Origin: JALYUM01 sp036688685
GTDB taxonomy: Bacteria > Pseudomonadota > Gammaproteobacteria > Burkholderiales > Burkholderiaceae_D
Assembly (NCBI RefSeq): GCF_036688685.1
Contig: NZ_JAQQPS010000007.1
Span: forward strand, 169,801 to 233,800
Direction of reading: 5' to 3'
DNA: 64,000 bases
Within the stretch, counting starts at the first letter, position 1, and each line of letters begins with the position of its first letter. Positions 25,158 through 33,566 of the stretch are shown here, piece after piece. The position numbers and the translations under genes are program-made. A model generated the notes under the pieces. It did no database searches, was not told the DNA's origin, and saw only the letters and a program-made list of their open reading frames with translations.

Positions 25158-26420
25158 TCATACGGTTGCCCGGATCATGCGGAACACATCGCTTAAACGC
25201 AGGCCGTCGCTGCGGCCGGTTAAATAGCGTTCGCTCAGCGACTGCGGTGAGAAATGCGCAATTTGGCGGAAGCCGAACTGGCGCAAGAGGTGTTCAAAGA
25301 TCTCGGGATCGAAATAGCTTTGGAGGGGTTCGCCCTGCGCTGCCAAGCCCGCCGCCATCATCTCCAGGCCGGTGCGTTCGCTCAGTGTGAGCCGCTCAGG
25401 TTGCATCAGGTAGTCAAACACGATGCCGCTGCCCGGTGCGCAGGAGGCGATATAACGCAGGGTATGCAGAACGACCTGCGTCGTCAGGTACATGCTCACG
25501 CCCAGCCAGCAAAAAGTGACCGGCAGATCCGCATTCAAGCCAGATGCAAGCAACCCTTGCTCCAACGTGGTTTCCGCGAAATCAATCGCAACATAGCGCA
25601 GCCTGGCTGGTTCGGCGATGCCCGCCGTCCTCAGGCACGCGCGTTTCCAACGCTGCATGGCTGGCAGGTCGACCTCGAACAGATCGGCATCGGGATGCGC
25701 GCCGGTGCGGTAGGCGAACGTATCGAGGCCGGCGCCCAGGATGACGTACTGGCGCACGCCTTCACGCTGCGCTTGTAACCAGCTGTCCTCAGCGAGCCGG
25801 CTGCGCACCGCCATCGTGGCACGCATCACGTTGGAAACCGGGTTGCTGTAACGACCGGGGTCGGCACGCATCTCGGCCTCCTGTGTCGGCCCCAGGATCG
25901 TCAATGCCAGCGGGTCATCCAGAATGCGCGGGATGTCGAGCAACTGGTGCGCGGCGCGCAGCGTGGCGGTCATGCGCGCGCTCGGTTTCGGGCTGTCGTC
26001 GCGGATTGCATCCTGGTTGGCGGGCGGCCGGTGCAGATGCATCAAGGCGCGCTGCATGAAGACCGTTAATCCCATATCGATATTTGCCGACAATCCGGGT
26101 TCGCGCGCGAACGCACTGCGGACTTTTCCGTCCAGCGCGGCGTCATCGCCGGCGTAGGTGGCGCGAAACAGCGCGGCCCAGCGAAGCGCCAAGTCCTGCA
26201 CTGCAGCGTCATGCGGCGCCGCGCCGGCGCTCATCTGCTGCGTGGCCTGCCCGATCAGCACTGTCCAGTCGCCGGCATGGTCCAGCATGCGCTGACGGAC
26301 CTCGAATAATTCGCTTGGCGACAGGTAGCTGGCGAACAGGTCGGCGCGCTGTGCGATGGCGACGCCGTCCACCACGTCTGGATGATCGCTGGCCGATTGG
26401 GCGGATTGATGGCTTTGCAT
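25158..26420 (-). CDS. LCMT-type SAM methyltransferase fused to an N-terminal TipAS-like domain
   Basis: A 420-residue protein starting at 26418-26420, with AAAGGAT upstream. The C-terminal two thirds is a class I O-methyltransferase of the LCMT/Tcmp family: V-I-L-G-A-G-L-D-T-F-A-Y-R, F-E-V-D-L-P-A-M-Q and W-L-G-V-S-M-Y-L. The first ~130 residues are all-helical. The segment from Y-L-S-P-S-E-L-F to Q-R-A-L-M-H resembles the TipAS antibiotic-recognition domain (W-x-x-L-I, A-V-Q-D-L-A-L-R-W). The methyl acceptor is unknown. A role in modifying or sensing a small molecule is inference. It is transcribed alone. Confidence 0.8.
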   Translation of the reverse strand: MQSHQSAQSASDHPDVVDGVAIAQRADLFASYLSPSELFEVRQRMLDHAGDWTVLIGQATQQMSAGAAPHDAAVQDLALRWAALFRATYAGDDAALDGKVRSAFAREPGLSANIDMGLTVFMQRALMHLHRPPANQDAIRDDSPKPSARMTATLRAAHQLLDIPRILDDPLALTILGPTQEAEMRADPGRYSNPVSNVMRATMAVRSRLAEDSWLQAQREGVRQYVILGAGLDTFAYRTGAHPDADLFEVDLPAMQRWKRACLRTAGIAEPARLRYVAIDFAETTLEQGLLASGLNADLPVTFCWLGVSMYLTTQVVLHTLRYIASCAPGSGIVFDYLMQPERLTLSERTGLEMMAAGLAAQGEPLQSYFDPEIFEHLLRQFGFRQIAHFSPQSLSERYLTGRSDGLRLSDVFRMIRATV

Positions 26421-26496
26421 GTGTGATCCTTTCAAGGAAACTGTCATGCAAGGCACTCTAAAGCCTCACCTTGGGTCAGGCTCAAGCAAAAAATAA

Positions 26497-27792
26497 TCAA
26501 TCGGCGCGCCAAGGATGCGACAAATGCAGGTCGCCCGAAATGTAGATCGCCCTGAAATCGTTCACATTCGTCAGGGTCGGCCCGCACACCACCGAGTCAC
26601 CCAGCGTCTGAAAAAAACCGTGCCCGTCGTTGTTCGACAAACTGGCACGCGGCTTGATCCCCAGCGCCCACGCGCGCGCAAGCGTGTCGGGCGACATGAT
26701 GGCGCCCGCAATCTCTTCCTGCCCGTCGACGCCGTCGGTATCGCACGCAATCGCATACGTACCGGCCTGGCCGTTCAGGGCCACCGCCAGCGACAACAGA
26801 AATTCCACGTTGCGCCCGCCGCGCCCATCGCCGCGCACGGTGACGGTGGTTTCGCCACCCGACAGCAGTATGCACGGCGTGATAAACGGCTGGCCGTGCA
26901 GCGCCACGTTGCGGGCGATACCGGCCATGACAATACCGACGTCGCGCGCTTCGCCTTCGATGCTGTCGCCCAGAATATGCACCGGCACGCCGGCGCCACG
27001 CGCCACCTCGGCGGCAGCTTCCAGCGAGCGCAGGGGCGTCGCAATCATGCGCGTTTCGATACCGGCCAGGCGCCCATCGCCCGGCTTGACCGACTCACCC
27101 TGTCCGCTTTCCAGCAAGGCGCGCACGGCGCCTGGTAGCGCGATCTGGTAGCGCTGCAGTATCGCCAGCGCGTCCAGGCACGTGCTGCGGTCGGCGCTGG
27201 TCGGACCGCTGGCAATGTCGGCCGGATCGTCCCCCGGCACGTCTGAAATGAGCAGGGTCACCACGCGCGCCGGATGGCAGGCCGCGGCCAGGCGCCCACC
27301 CTTGATGGCGGAGAGATGCCGGCGCACGCAGTTCATCTCGCCGATCGTCGCGCCGCTTTTGAGCAGCGCGCGGTTGATTTCCTGCTTGTCCTGCAGGCTC
27401 AAGCCGTCAGCCGGCAACACCATCAGCGAGGAACCGCCGCCGGAAATCAGGCAGATCACAAGATCATCTTGCGTCAGGCCAGACACCAGCTCCAAAATGC
27501 GCTGCGCGGCCAGCACACTGGCGTCGTCCGGCACCGGATGCGACGCCTCCATGATGGTGATCCGTTCGCACGGCACCGCATATCCGTAGCGCGTGACCAC
27601 CAGGCCTGCCAGTTCGCCCGGCCAGTGCTGCTCGAGGACGCGTGCCATTTCCGCCGACGCCTTGCCGGCACCGATGACGATGGTCCGGCCACGCGGCGGC
27701 GCCGGCAAGTGTGGCGGCAGGCAATGCGAAGATTGCGCCGCTTCCACTGCCGCATCGAACATCTGGCGCAACAGCGCGCGCGGATCGGTCAT
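26497..27792 (-). CDS. Glycerate 2-kinase / MOFRL family (GckA/TtuD-like)
   Basis: A 431-residue protein of the DUF4147-MOFRL family. I-V-I-G-A-G-K-A-S-A-E-M lies near the N-terminus, followed by the I-S-G-G-G-S-S loop and K-G-G-R-L-A. The C-terminal MOFRL part has G-G-E-T-T-V-T-V-R-G-D-G-R-G-G-R-N and D-T-D-G-V-D-G. These enzymes phosphorylate D-glycerate to 2-phosphoglycerate. It is 98 bp downstream of gudD on the same strand. Glycerate arises from glucarate only by the aldolase/tartronate-semialdehyde route, whose genes are not here, so its link to this pathway is uncertain. Confidence 0.88.
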   Translation of the reverse strand: MTDPRALLRQMFDAAVEAAQSSHCLPPHLPAPPRGRTIVIGAGKASAEMARVLEQHWPGELAGLVVTRYGYAVPCERITIMEASHPVPDDASVLAAQRILELVSGLTQDDLVICLISGGGSSLMVLPADGLSLQDKQEINRALLKSGATIGEMNCVRRHLSAIKGGRLAAACHPARVVTLLISDVPGDDPADIASGPTSADRSTCLDALAILQRYQIALPGAVRALLESGQGESVKPGDGRLAGIETRMIATPLRSLEAAAEVARGAGVPVHILGDSIEGEARDVGIVMAGIARNVALHGQPFITPCILLSGGETTVTVRGDGRGGRNVEFLLSLAVALNGQAGTYAIACDTDGVDGQEEIAGAIMSPDTLARAWALGIKPRASLSNNDGHGFFQTLGDSVVCGPTLTNVNDFRAIYISGDLHLSHPWRAD

Positions 27793-27890
27793 CTGCTTCT
27801 CCTGCTGATTTTGTTAAGTGCAATTATGCGTCAGCCGGCAGCACAGCGCCAATCTCGTCATTTGGCTTCTGGCGCACGCACCAGGCACGA

Positions 27891-29249
27891 TCAACGATCG
27901 AAACTCGGGCGCTTGTTATCGAACTTCCAGCCCGGGAAAAAGTACTGCATCGCGATGGCGTCGTTGCGCACGCCCAGGCCCTTGGCCAGGTAGAGCTGGT
28001 GCGCCGCTTCCAGTGCATCCAGGTCGATGTCGACGCCCAGACCCGGTTTCGCGGGCACGGCAATCTTCCCGTCCACGATCTGCAACGGCTCTTTGGTCAG
28101 GCGCTGGCCGTCCTGCCAGATCCAGTGGGTGTCGAGCGCCGTGATCTTGCCCGGTGCGGCGGCGCCCACCTGGGTAAACATGGCCAGCGAAATATCGAAG
28201 TGGTTGTTCGAATGGGAGCCCCAGGTGAGGCCCCATTCGTGGCACATCTGCGCCACCCGCACGGAGCCCTGCATGGTCCAGAAGTGCGGGTCGGCCAGCG
28301 GGATGTCGACCGAATGCAGCTGGATCGCATGGCCCATTTCGCGCCAGTCGGTGGCGATCATATTGGTGGCCGTCGGCAGCCCGGTGGCGCGGCGGAACTC
28401 GGCCATCACCTCGCGGCCGCTGTAGCCATTCTCGGCGCCGCAGGGATCTTCCGCATAGGCCAGCACGTGACCCTGGTCGCGGCACAGGCGAATCGCTTCG
28501 GTCAAAGACCAGGCTCCGTTTGGGTCGAGCGTGACACGGGCGTCGGGAAAGCGCTCGGCCAGTGCCGTCACGGCGTCGATCTCTTCGTCGCCGCGCAGTA
28601 CGCCGCCCTTCAGTTTGAAATCCTTGAAGCCGTAGCGCTGATACGCCGCTTCGGCCAGGCGCACGATCGATTCCGGCGTCATCGCCTTTTCGTGGCGCAG
28701 GCGCAACCACGCGTCGGGGTTGTCCGGGTCGCTGTCGTAGTCGAGGTCGGTGGCCGCGCGGTCACCCACATAGAACAGGTAGCCGAGCATCTCGACCTGC
28801 TCGCGCTGCTGCCCCTCGCCCAGCAGGGCGCAGACCGGCACGCCGAGGAATTTACCCAGCAGGTCGAGCAGCGCCGATTCGATGGCGGTGACGGCGTGGA
28901 TGGTGACGCGCAGGTCGAAGGTCTGCAGGCCGCGCCCGCCGGCGTCGCGCTCGCGGAAGGTGGTGCGGACCTGGTTCATCACGCGTTGGTAATTGCCAAG
29001 CGACTGGCCGAGCACCAGTTCGCGCGCGTCCTCCAGCGTTTGCCGGATCGGCTCGCCACCGGGGACTTCGCCGACGCCGGTATTGCCCGCACTATCAGTC
29101 AGAATCACGATGTTGCGCGTGAAATACGGGCCATGCGCGCCGCTGAGGTTGAGCAGCATGCTGTCGCGCCCGGCGACCGGCACCACGCGCATGGCGGTGA
29201 TGGTCGGTGCGTTGGTCGCGTGTTGTTCAATAGGGGATGTTGGCTGCAT
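27891..29249 (-). CDS. gudD: D-glucarate dehydratase (GudD)
   Basis: A 452-residue enolase-superfamily enzyme that removes water from D-glucarate to give 5-keto-4-deoxy-D-glucarate, the KdgD substrate. The start at 29247-29249 has GAGGA upstream. Diagnostic parts are F-K-L-K-G-G (catalytic Lys), L-D-P-N-G-A-W and E-D-P-C-G metal ligands, T-N-M-I-A-T-D-W, and the catalytic His in H-S-N-N-H-F-D-I-S. Together with kdgD and the KGSADH it completes the pathway from glucarate to alpha-ketoglutarate, although the genes sit in two opposed groups. Confidence 0.95.
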   Translation of the reverse strand: MQPTSPIEQHATNAPTITAMRVVPVAGRDSMLLNLSGAHGPYFTRNIVILTDSAGNTGVGEVPGGEPIRQTLEDARELVLGQSLGNYQRVMNQVRTTFRERDAGGRGLQTFDLRVTIHAVTAIESALLDLLGKFLGVPVCALLGEGQQREQVEMLGYLFYVGDRAATDLDYDSDPDNPDAWLRLRHEKAMTPESIVRLAEAAYQRYGFKDFKLKGGVLRGDEEIDAVTALAERFPDARVTLDPNGAWSLTEAIRLCRDQGHVLAYAEDPCGAENGYSGREVMAEFRRATGLPTATNMIATDWREMGHAIQLHSVDIPLADPHFWTMQGSVRVAQMCHEWGLTWGSHSNNHFDISLAMFTQVGAAAPGKITALDTHWIWQDGQRLTKEPLQIVDGKIAVPAKPGLGVDIDLDALEAAHQLYLAKGLGVRNDAIAMQYFFPGWKFDNKRPSFDR

Positions 29250-29264
29250 GAAGGTCTCCTCGAT

Positions 29265-29291
29265 GGTATAGTTATCAGTCATCATACAACA
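29265..29291 (-). promoter_or_regulatory. Candidate operator/promoter of gudD, shared with kdgD
   Basis: On the minus strand the site reads TGTTGTATGATG followed by ACTGATAACTATACC, nearly identical to the kdgD upstream element at 21295-21320. It is centred about 30 bp upstream of the gudD ATG. Such a repeat in front of two genes of one pathway points to a common regulator. Confidence 0.6.
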
Positions 29292-29318
29292 AACTCGAGT
29301 ATAGATTCCATACCAAAC

Positions 29319-29369
29319 ATGAACAGCATCGATCCCGCCCTGCTGGTCGAGCGTATCGTTCACAACTGA
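29319..29369 (+). other. Short reading frame, possible N-terminal remnant of a regulator gene
   Basis: An ATG here opens M-N-S-I-D-P-A-L-L-V-E-R-I-V-H-N and then stops. The peptide resembles the first helix of GntR/FadR proteins, and the position (divergent from gudD) is where such a regulator is often found. It is too short for a firm call. The stretch 29370-29457 up to the next gene shows nothing else. Confidence 0.25.
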
Positions 29370-29457
29370 CCAATGTCATCGTACAAATCGGCCGTCGCTA
29401 CGGGCCGCAGCGAACATTCTCGTATTCGATTGCTCCCTGTGATGTAAGCTGCGGCCC

Positions 29458-30378
29458 ATGCAAGATATATCCAGACACGCCCCACCCCCGCTGGCCGCAT
29501 CGCGCCCCGATACACCTGAGGCGCTGGCCGTGGCCATGCGGGCGCGCACCGAACGCGATGCACAGGTGCGTGGCGTCGCATCGATTGCCGCCATGCGCGA
29601 TGCAATTCGTGCGGCGGCGCGCGCCCTGCCCACCATCACCGACATCGCGCGCATCGAGCGGCCCGACGCGGCGGCGTTTCGCGCGCGCGCCGCGCTCGGC
29701 CTGCCCTTCCTGATTACCGGGATCGCCAGGCGCTGGCCGCTGTGCGACCTGACCCGCGCCGACTTGCGCAAGCAGTTCGGCCACCTGCCCGTGCGCGCGC
29801 GCGTGGGCGACTACGTTGACACCGCATTCGCGCCCGACCGCGCCATGCAGGACATGACCCTGGCGGCCTATCTCGAGCTGGTCGACAACACGCCGAGCCG
29901 CTTGCCGCCCTACCTTGGCAACCTCGAACTGCGCGCGCTGAACCGCCTGTGCCACTGGCCGACCTGGTTCGACAAAATGGGGCCGCCGCGCTTCTGGCTC
30001 GGCCCCGCCGGCACCGTCACGCCGCTGCACTGCGATTACGATGACAACCTGTTCGCCCAGCTCTGGGGCAGCAAGCGCATTTTCCTCGCGCCGCCACACC
30101 ACGACGCTTACCTGTACCCGAAGGAGGCCAACGCGATCCTGTCCGGCTCCCCGTTCGACCCCGAAGCGCCCGACTTCGAGCGTTATCCGCTGGCGCGCCA
30201 GGCCAGCCTGGTCGCATGCACCGTGGCAGCTGGCGAGATGCTGTACGTGCCGGCTGGCTGGTACCACCAGGTGCTCGCGCTGACGTTTTCGCTGTCGTCG
30301 AACCGCTGGGCGCGCGCCATGCCCGCCGCCCTGGATGCCGCCACGGCGCGCCAGCTGGGCAGCACAAGCAGACCGTAA
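29458..30378 (+). CDS. Cupin-like/JmjC-type 2-oxoglutarate dioxygenase
   Basis: A 306-residue protein of the cupin_8 (FIH-like JmjC) family. The iron facial triad is visible as H191-x-D193 in L-H-C-D-Y-D-D and distal His270 in W-Y-H-Q-V. Y-V-P-A-G-W-Y-H is the usual family signature. Such enzymes hydroxylate protein side chains using Fe(II) and 2-oxoglutarate, but the target here is unknown. The N-terminal ~55 residues are Ala/Arg-rich. The RBS is weak. Confidence 0.88.
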   Translation: MQDISRHAPPPLAASRPDTPEALAVAMRARTERDAQVRGVASIAAMRDAIRAAARALPTITDIARIERPDAAAFRARAALGLPFLITGIARRWPLCDLTRADLRKQFGHLPVRARVGDYVDTAFAPDRAMQDMTLAAYLELVDNTPSRLPPYLGNLELRALNRLCHWPTWFDKMGPPRFWLGPAGTVTPLHCDYDDNLFAQLWGSKRIFLAPPHHDAYLYPKEANAILSGSPFDPEAPDFERYPLARQASLVACTVAAGEMLYVPAGWYHQVLALTFSLSSNRWARAMPAALDAATARQLGSTSRP

Positions 30379-30384
30379 TTTTTT

Positions 30385-30414
30385 GTTGCGCCGGGCGCGA
30401 CGAGCGGTTTTTTT
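30385..30414 (+). terminator. Probable terminator of the JmjC gene
   Basis: GTTGCGC and GCGCGAC pair around CGG, followed after GAGCGG by seven Ts. It lies just after the dioxygenase stop codon. Confidence 0.5.
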
Positions 30415-30470
30415 GCCCCGACCTTCCTGTAAAATCGACGCACAATCCGCCGCGTTTACCGGGAGTTGAA

Positions 30471-31241
30471 GTGCATAGATATGTCCTTGGACTGTCGCTG
30501 TCGCTCTTGTTGACTGGCCTGCTCACGCCCCTGTGCGCCGGTGCCGCCGCCGCCAGCCCCGTCGTCATCACCTTCGCCGAGGCGCCGGTGTACCTGTGGC
30601 GCGATACCGGCCGGCTCATTGCCGGCCGCGGCACGCCCCTGCAAGCGAACGACCTGGTCGACGCAAGCGAACGCACCATCCAGCTGGTCGCCGCCGGCTC
30701 GACCATCGCGCTCGGTCCCGACTCGCGGCTGTTCGTCAAAAGTGCCGCCGAACTGGTGCTGCTCAAGGGATGGCTGAAAGTACGCGGCGCCCCTGCGCAA
30801 GGCGTAAAACTGCGCACGTCGCTGCTGCAGTTCGACAGCAGCGGCGCCACTGTCACGCTGCATGCCGCGCCCGGGAGCGCCGAGCTGTTCGTCGAATCGG
30901 GCGAGGTGCCCGTGACCGAACTGGTCGCCGGCAAAGCGCAGCGCAGCACGCGCCTGCCGCGTGAACAGTTCGCCGTCAAAAGCGCTGCGCTGCCGCTGAC
31001 GCTGGCAAGTCACCCGCCCAAGGCATTTCTGGCAGCCATGCCGCGCGCCTTGTTCGATGCGCTCGTCAGCGTGGCCGCCAGCGGCCCCGCGAATACGCCC
31101 AGGCGCGAGCGCGCTGCCACCTTCGACGAGCTGGCGCCGCTGCTGGCCGAGCATCCCGCCCTGCTCCAGCAAGTGCAACGCCGCTTCCAGGGGGCGCCGG
31201 CGCGCGGCCCGCGGCCCCGGCTTTCCAACGCTTTGTTCTGA
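30471..31241 (+). CDS. Periplasmic FecR-like protein, first gene of a kinase/phosphatase signalling operon (GTG start)
   Basis: A 256-residue exported protein. GTG at 30471, with GGGAG upstream, begins a clear signal peptide ending near G-A-A-A-A-S. The central part (I-x-L-V-A-A-G-S-T-I-A-L-G-P-D-S-R-L-F-V) resembles FecR-type beta domains. The C-terminal ~70 residues are helical, with an R-F-x-G-A-P-A-R end. The function is unknown. It is eight bases upstream of a membrane sensor, and the whole group of four genes is tightly packed. Confidence 0.72.
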   Translation: MHRYVLGLSLSLLLTGLLTPLCAGAAAASPVVITFAEAPVYLWRDTGRLIAGRGTPLQANDLVDASERTIQLVAAGSTIALGPDSRLFVKSAAELVLLKGWLKVRGAPAQGVKLRTSLLQFDSSGATVTLHAAPGSAELFVESGEVPVTELVAGKAQRSTRLPREQFAVKSAALPLTLASHPPKAFLAAMPRALFDALVSVAASGPANTPRRERAATFDELAPLLAEHPALLQQVQRRFQGAPARGPRPRLSNALF

Positions 31242-31249
31242 GGACACCC

Positions 31250-32128
31250 ATGAAGCTGTCGATCGCCGCAAAATTCAACATCGTTTTTTTGACCGTATTC
31301 GGCATCGGCTTCGGCGCCGCCTGCGCTGTCACCGACTATCTGCTGCGCGAGAACGCACGCACCGAGACGCTGCAAAGCGCGCGCGTGCTGATGCAGTCGG
31401 CCATGGCGGCGCGCGGCTACACGGCCTCGCACATCGTCCCGCTGCTCGAAACGCGCCTGAAATACGAATTCCTGCCGCAGTCGATTCCGTCGTTTGCCGC
31501 CACCGAGCAGCTCGGCCAGCTGCTGAAACAGTATCCCGATTTCAGCTACAAGGAAGCCACGCTGAACCCCACCAACCTGCGCGACCGCGCGGCCGACTGG
31601 GAGGCAGACCTGATCAATACCCTGCGTGCCAGGCCCGCCTTGCTGGAGCTGGTCGGCCAGCGCAATACCGCCATCGGCCCCGCGCTGTACGTGGCGCGCC
31701 CGCTGCAAATCAAGGATGCGGCCTGCCTGCGCTGCCACAGCGTGCCGGACAACGCGCCCAGGACGATGCTCGATATTTATGGCCGCAACAACGGTTTCGG
31801 CTGGAAGCACATGGAAATCGTCGGTGCCCAGGTGGTGTCGGTCCCAATGGATGTCCCGCTGAAACGCGCCAGCGCCATGCTGCGCACCTACATGCTGTCG
31901 ATGCTGGTCATCTTCGTCTTCCTGCTCGTTGCGCTGAACGTCATGGTGCATTATTTCGTCACGCGCCGCATCTCTGCCATGTCGCGCCTGGCCGACCAGG
32001 TCAGCCTGGGCCAGTTCAACGACGAAGCGTTCGACGTCAAGGGCCACGATGAACTGTCGGCGCTGGCGCAGTCGTTCGCGCGCATGCGCGCGAGCCTGGC
32101 GTCGGCCATGAAAATGCTGGAAGAATGA
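31250..32128 (+). CDS. Membrane sensor with Tll0287-like (DUF3365) domain, CxxCH motif and HAMP
   Basis: A 292-residue protein with membrane helices at about 8-28 and 208-230, and a periplasmic DUF3365/Tll0287-like domain between them. The domain contains C-L-R-C-H-S, a CxxCH heme c attachment motif. The second helix leads into a HAMP linker (T-R-R-I-S-A-M-S-R-L-A-D-Q-V) ending shortly after. No kinase domain is attached. The next gene is a Ser/Thr kinase 10 bp away, so signal transfer in trans is plausible. A heme-based redox or gas sensor is the natural inference. Confidence 0.85.
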   Translation: MKLSIAAKFNIVFLTVFGIGFGAACAVTDYLLRENARTETLQSARVLMQSAMAARGYTASHIVPLLETRLKYEFLPQSIPSFAATEQLGQLLKQYPDFSYKEATLNPTNLRDRAADWEADLINTLRARPALLELVGQRNTAIGPALYVARPLQIKDAACLRCHSVPDNAPRTMLDIYGRNNGFGWKHMEIVGAQVVSVPMDVPLKRASAMLRTYMLSMLVIFVFLLVALNVMVHYFVTRRISAMSRLADQVSLGQFNDEAFDVKGHDELSALAQSFARMRASLASAMKMLEE

Positions 32129-32138
32129 GCTGGCCGGC

Positions 32139-33566
32139 ATGATCCGCAACCTGGGCAAATACCGCATCGACAGCGTGCTGGGGAAAGGCGCCATGGGGGT
32201 CGTCTACAAGGCGTTCGACCCGTGGATCGAGCGCGTGGTGGCGCTCAAGACCATCCGCAAGGAACTGTTCGCCGACGGCCAGCAGCAGGAACTGATCAAC
32301 CGTTTCAAGAACGAAGCGCAGGCTGCCGGCCGCTTGCAGCATCCGAACATCGTGATGGTGTTCGACTACGGCGAAGACGCCGAGTCAGCCTATATCGCCA
32401 TGGAATTCGTCGACGGCACCCCGCTCGACGCCCTGCTGCAGCCCGGCCAGCCAAGCGCGCCTGCGCGCGTGGCCGCATGGATGGGCGACCTGCTGCAGGG
32501 GCTCGAGTATGCCCACGCGCGTGGTGTGGTGCACCGCGACATCAAGCCGGCCAACCTGCTCATCACCTCCGGCGCCCAGCTCAAGATCAGCGACTTCGGC
32601 ATCGCCCGCATCGAGTCGTCGACGCTCACGCAAGCGGGCGCGCTGGTCGGCACGCCCAGCTACATGTCGCCCGAACAGTTCCGCGCCGAGCCGGTCGACG
32701 GCCGCGCCGACATTTTTTCGGCCGGGATCGTCCTGTACCAGCTGCTCACCGGCGCGCGGCCCTTCGCCGGCACCGCCGCCACCGTCATGCAGCAGATCAT
32801 GAACGAGCAGCCCGCCGCGCCGTCGCACGTGCTGCCCGTGCTGGGGACGCGCTTCGACCGGGTCGTCGCCACCGCAATGGCCAAGGCGCCGGCGCAGCGC
32901 TACGCGTCGGCGCGCGCGTTCCATGCGGCGCTGCAGGAAGCGCTCGATGGCAACCCCGATCCAGACGCCACCGCGCTGGTCGACAGCGAGCGCACCATGC
33001 TCGGCGCCGGCTTGCCCGCGCCAGCGCCGCTTGCGCGCGCGCTTGACACCGGCAGTGCCACCCTGACGCCATGGAAACTGGAAGCGTTTCCCGACGTCGA
33101 GGCGATCCTGGCACGCCAGATTGGCCCGATGGCCCGGTTCCTGCTCAAAAAGGTCGCCGCCCGTGCCGACGGGCTGGACCAACTGGGCGAGCTGCTGTTG
33201 CCGCACATTCCGTCCGAGGTCGGCAGGGTGCAGTTTCAGCAAGCGCTGGCGGGCGTCAAGAACAAGCTGCTGGCCAGCGGCACCGGCGCTGGTATCGCCG
33301 CGCCAGCAACGCTGTCCGGCGCCATGCGCACACCGTTGCCGACCGAGCGCGCCGGCAGCACGGCCCCGACCCTGTTCGACACTGCATGGGCCGACGCCAC
33401 CACCGTCAAGCTGATCGCACTGATCGGCCCGATCGGGCGCATCGTCGCGAAACGCGCCATGAAGGAGACGGGCGACAGGGCCGCCTTCCTGGCGCTGCTG
33501 GCCGGCCACATCGACAACCTCGACCAGCGCGCGCGCTTCCTGGCCGACGCCGGCGATCCATCGTGA
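32139..33566 (+). CDS. Hanks-type Ser/Thr protein kinase with duplicated C-terminal domain
   Basis: A 475-residue kinase. The catalytic domain fills residues 1-275: the Gly loop G-K-G-A-M-G at 15-20, Lys37, H-R-D-I-K-P-A-N near 131-138, D-F-G-I-A and G-T-P-S-Y-M-S-P-E-Q. All catalytic residues are present. The C-terminal ~155 residues hold two copies of a helical unit, one starting I-G-P-M-A-R-F and one I-G-P-I-G-R-I. There is no membrane anchor. It overlaps the PP2C gene by one base (TGATG). Confidence 0.94.
   Translation: MIRNLGKYRIDSVLGKGAMGVVYKAFDPWIERVVALKTIRKELFADGQQQELINRFKNEAQAAGRLQHPNIVMVFDYGEDAESAYIAMEFVDGTPLDALLQPGQPSAPARVAAWMGDLLQGLEYAHARGVVHRDIKPANLLITSGAQLKISDFGIARIESSTLTQAGALVGTPSYMSPEQFRAEPVDGRADIFSAGIVLYQLLTGARPFAGTAATVMQQIMNEQPAAPSHVLPVLGTRFDRVVATAMAKAPAQRYASARAFHAALQEALDGNPDPDATALVDSERTMLGAGLPAPAPLARALDTGSATLTPWKLEAFPDVEAILARQIGPMARFLLKKVAARADGLDQLGELLLPHIPSEVGRVQFQQALAGVKNKLLASGTGAGIAAPATLSGAMRTPLPTERAGSTAPTLFDTAWADATTVKLIALIGPIGRIVAKRAMKETGDRAAFLALLAGHIDNLDQRARFLADAGDPS

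Noticed and set aside
27711..29369. 552-codon plus-strand frame opposite gudD
   Set aside because: Antisense of a strongly conserved enzyme; only its last 16 codons (29319-29369) were considered separately as a possible regulator scrap.
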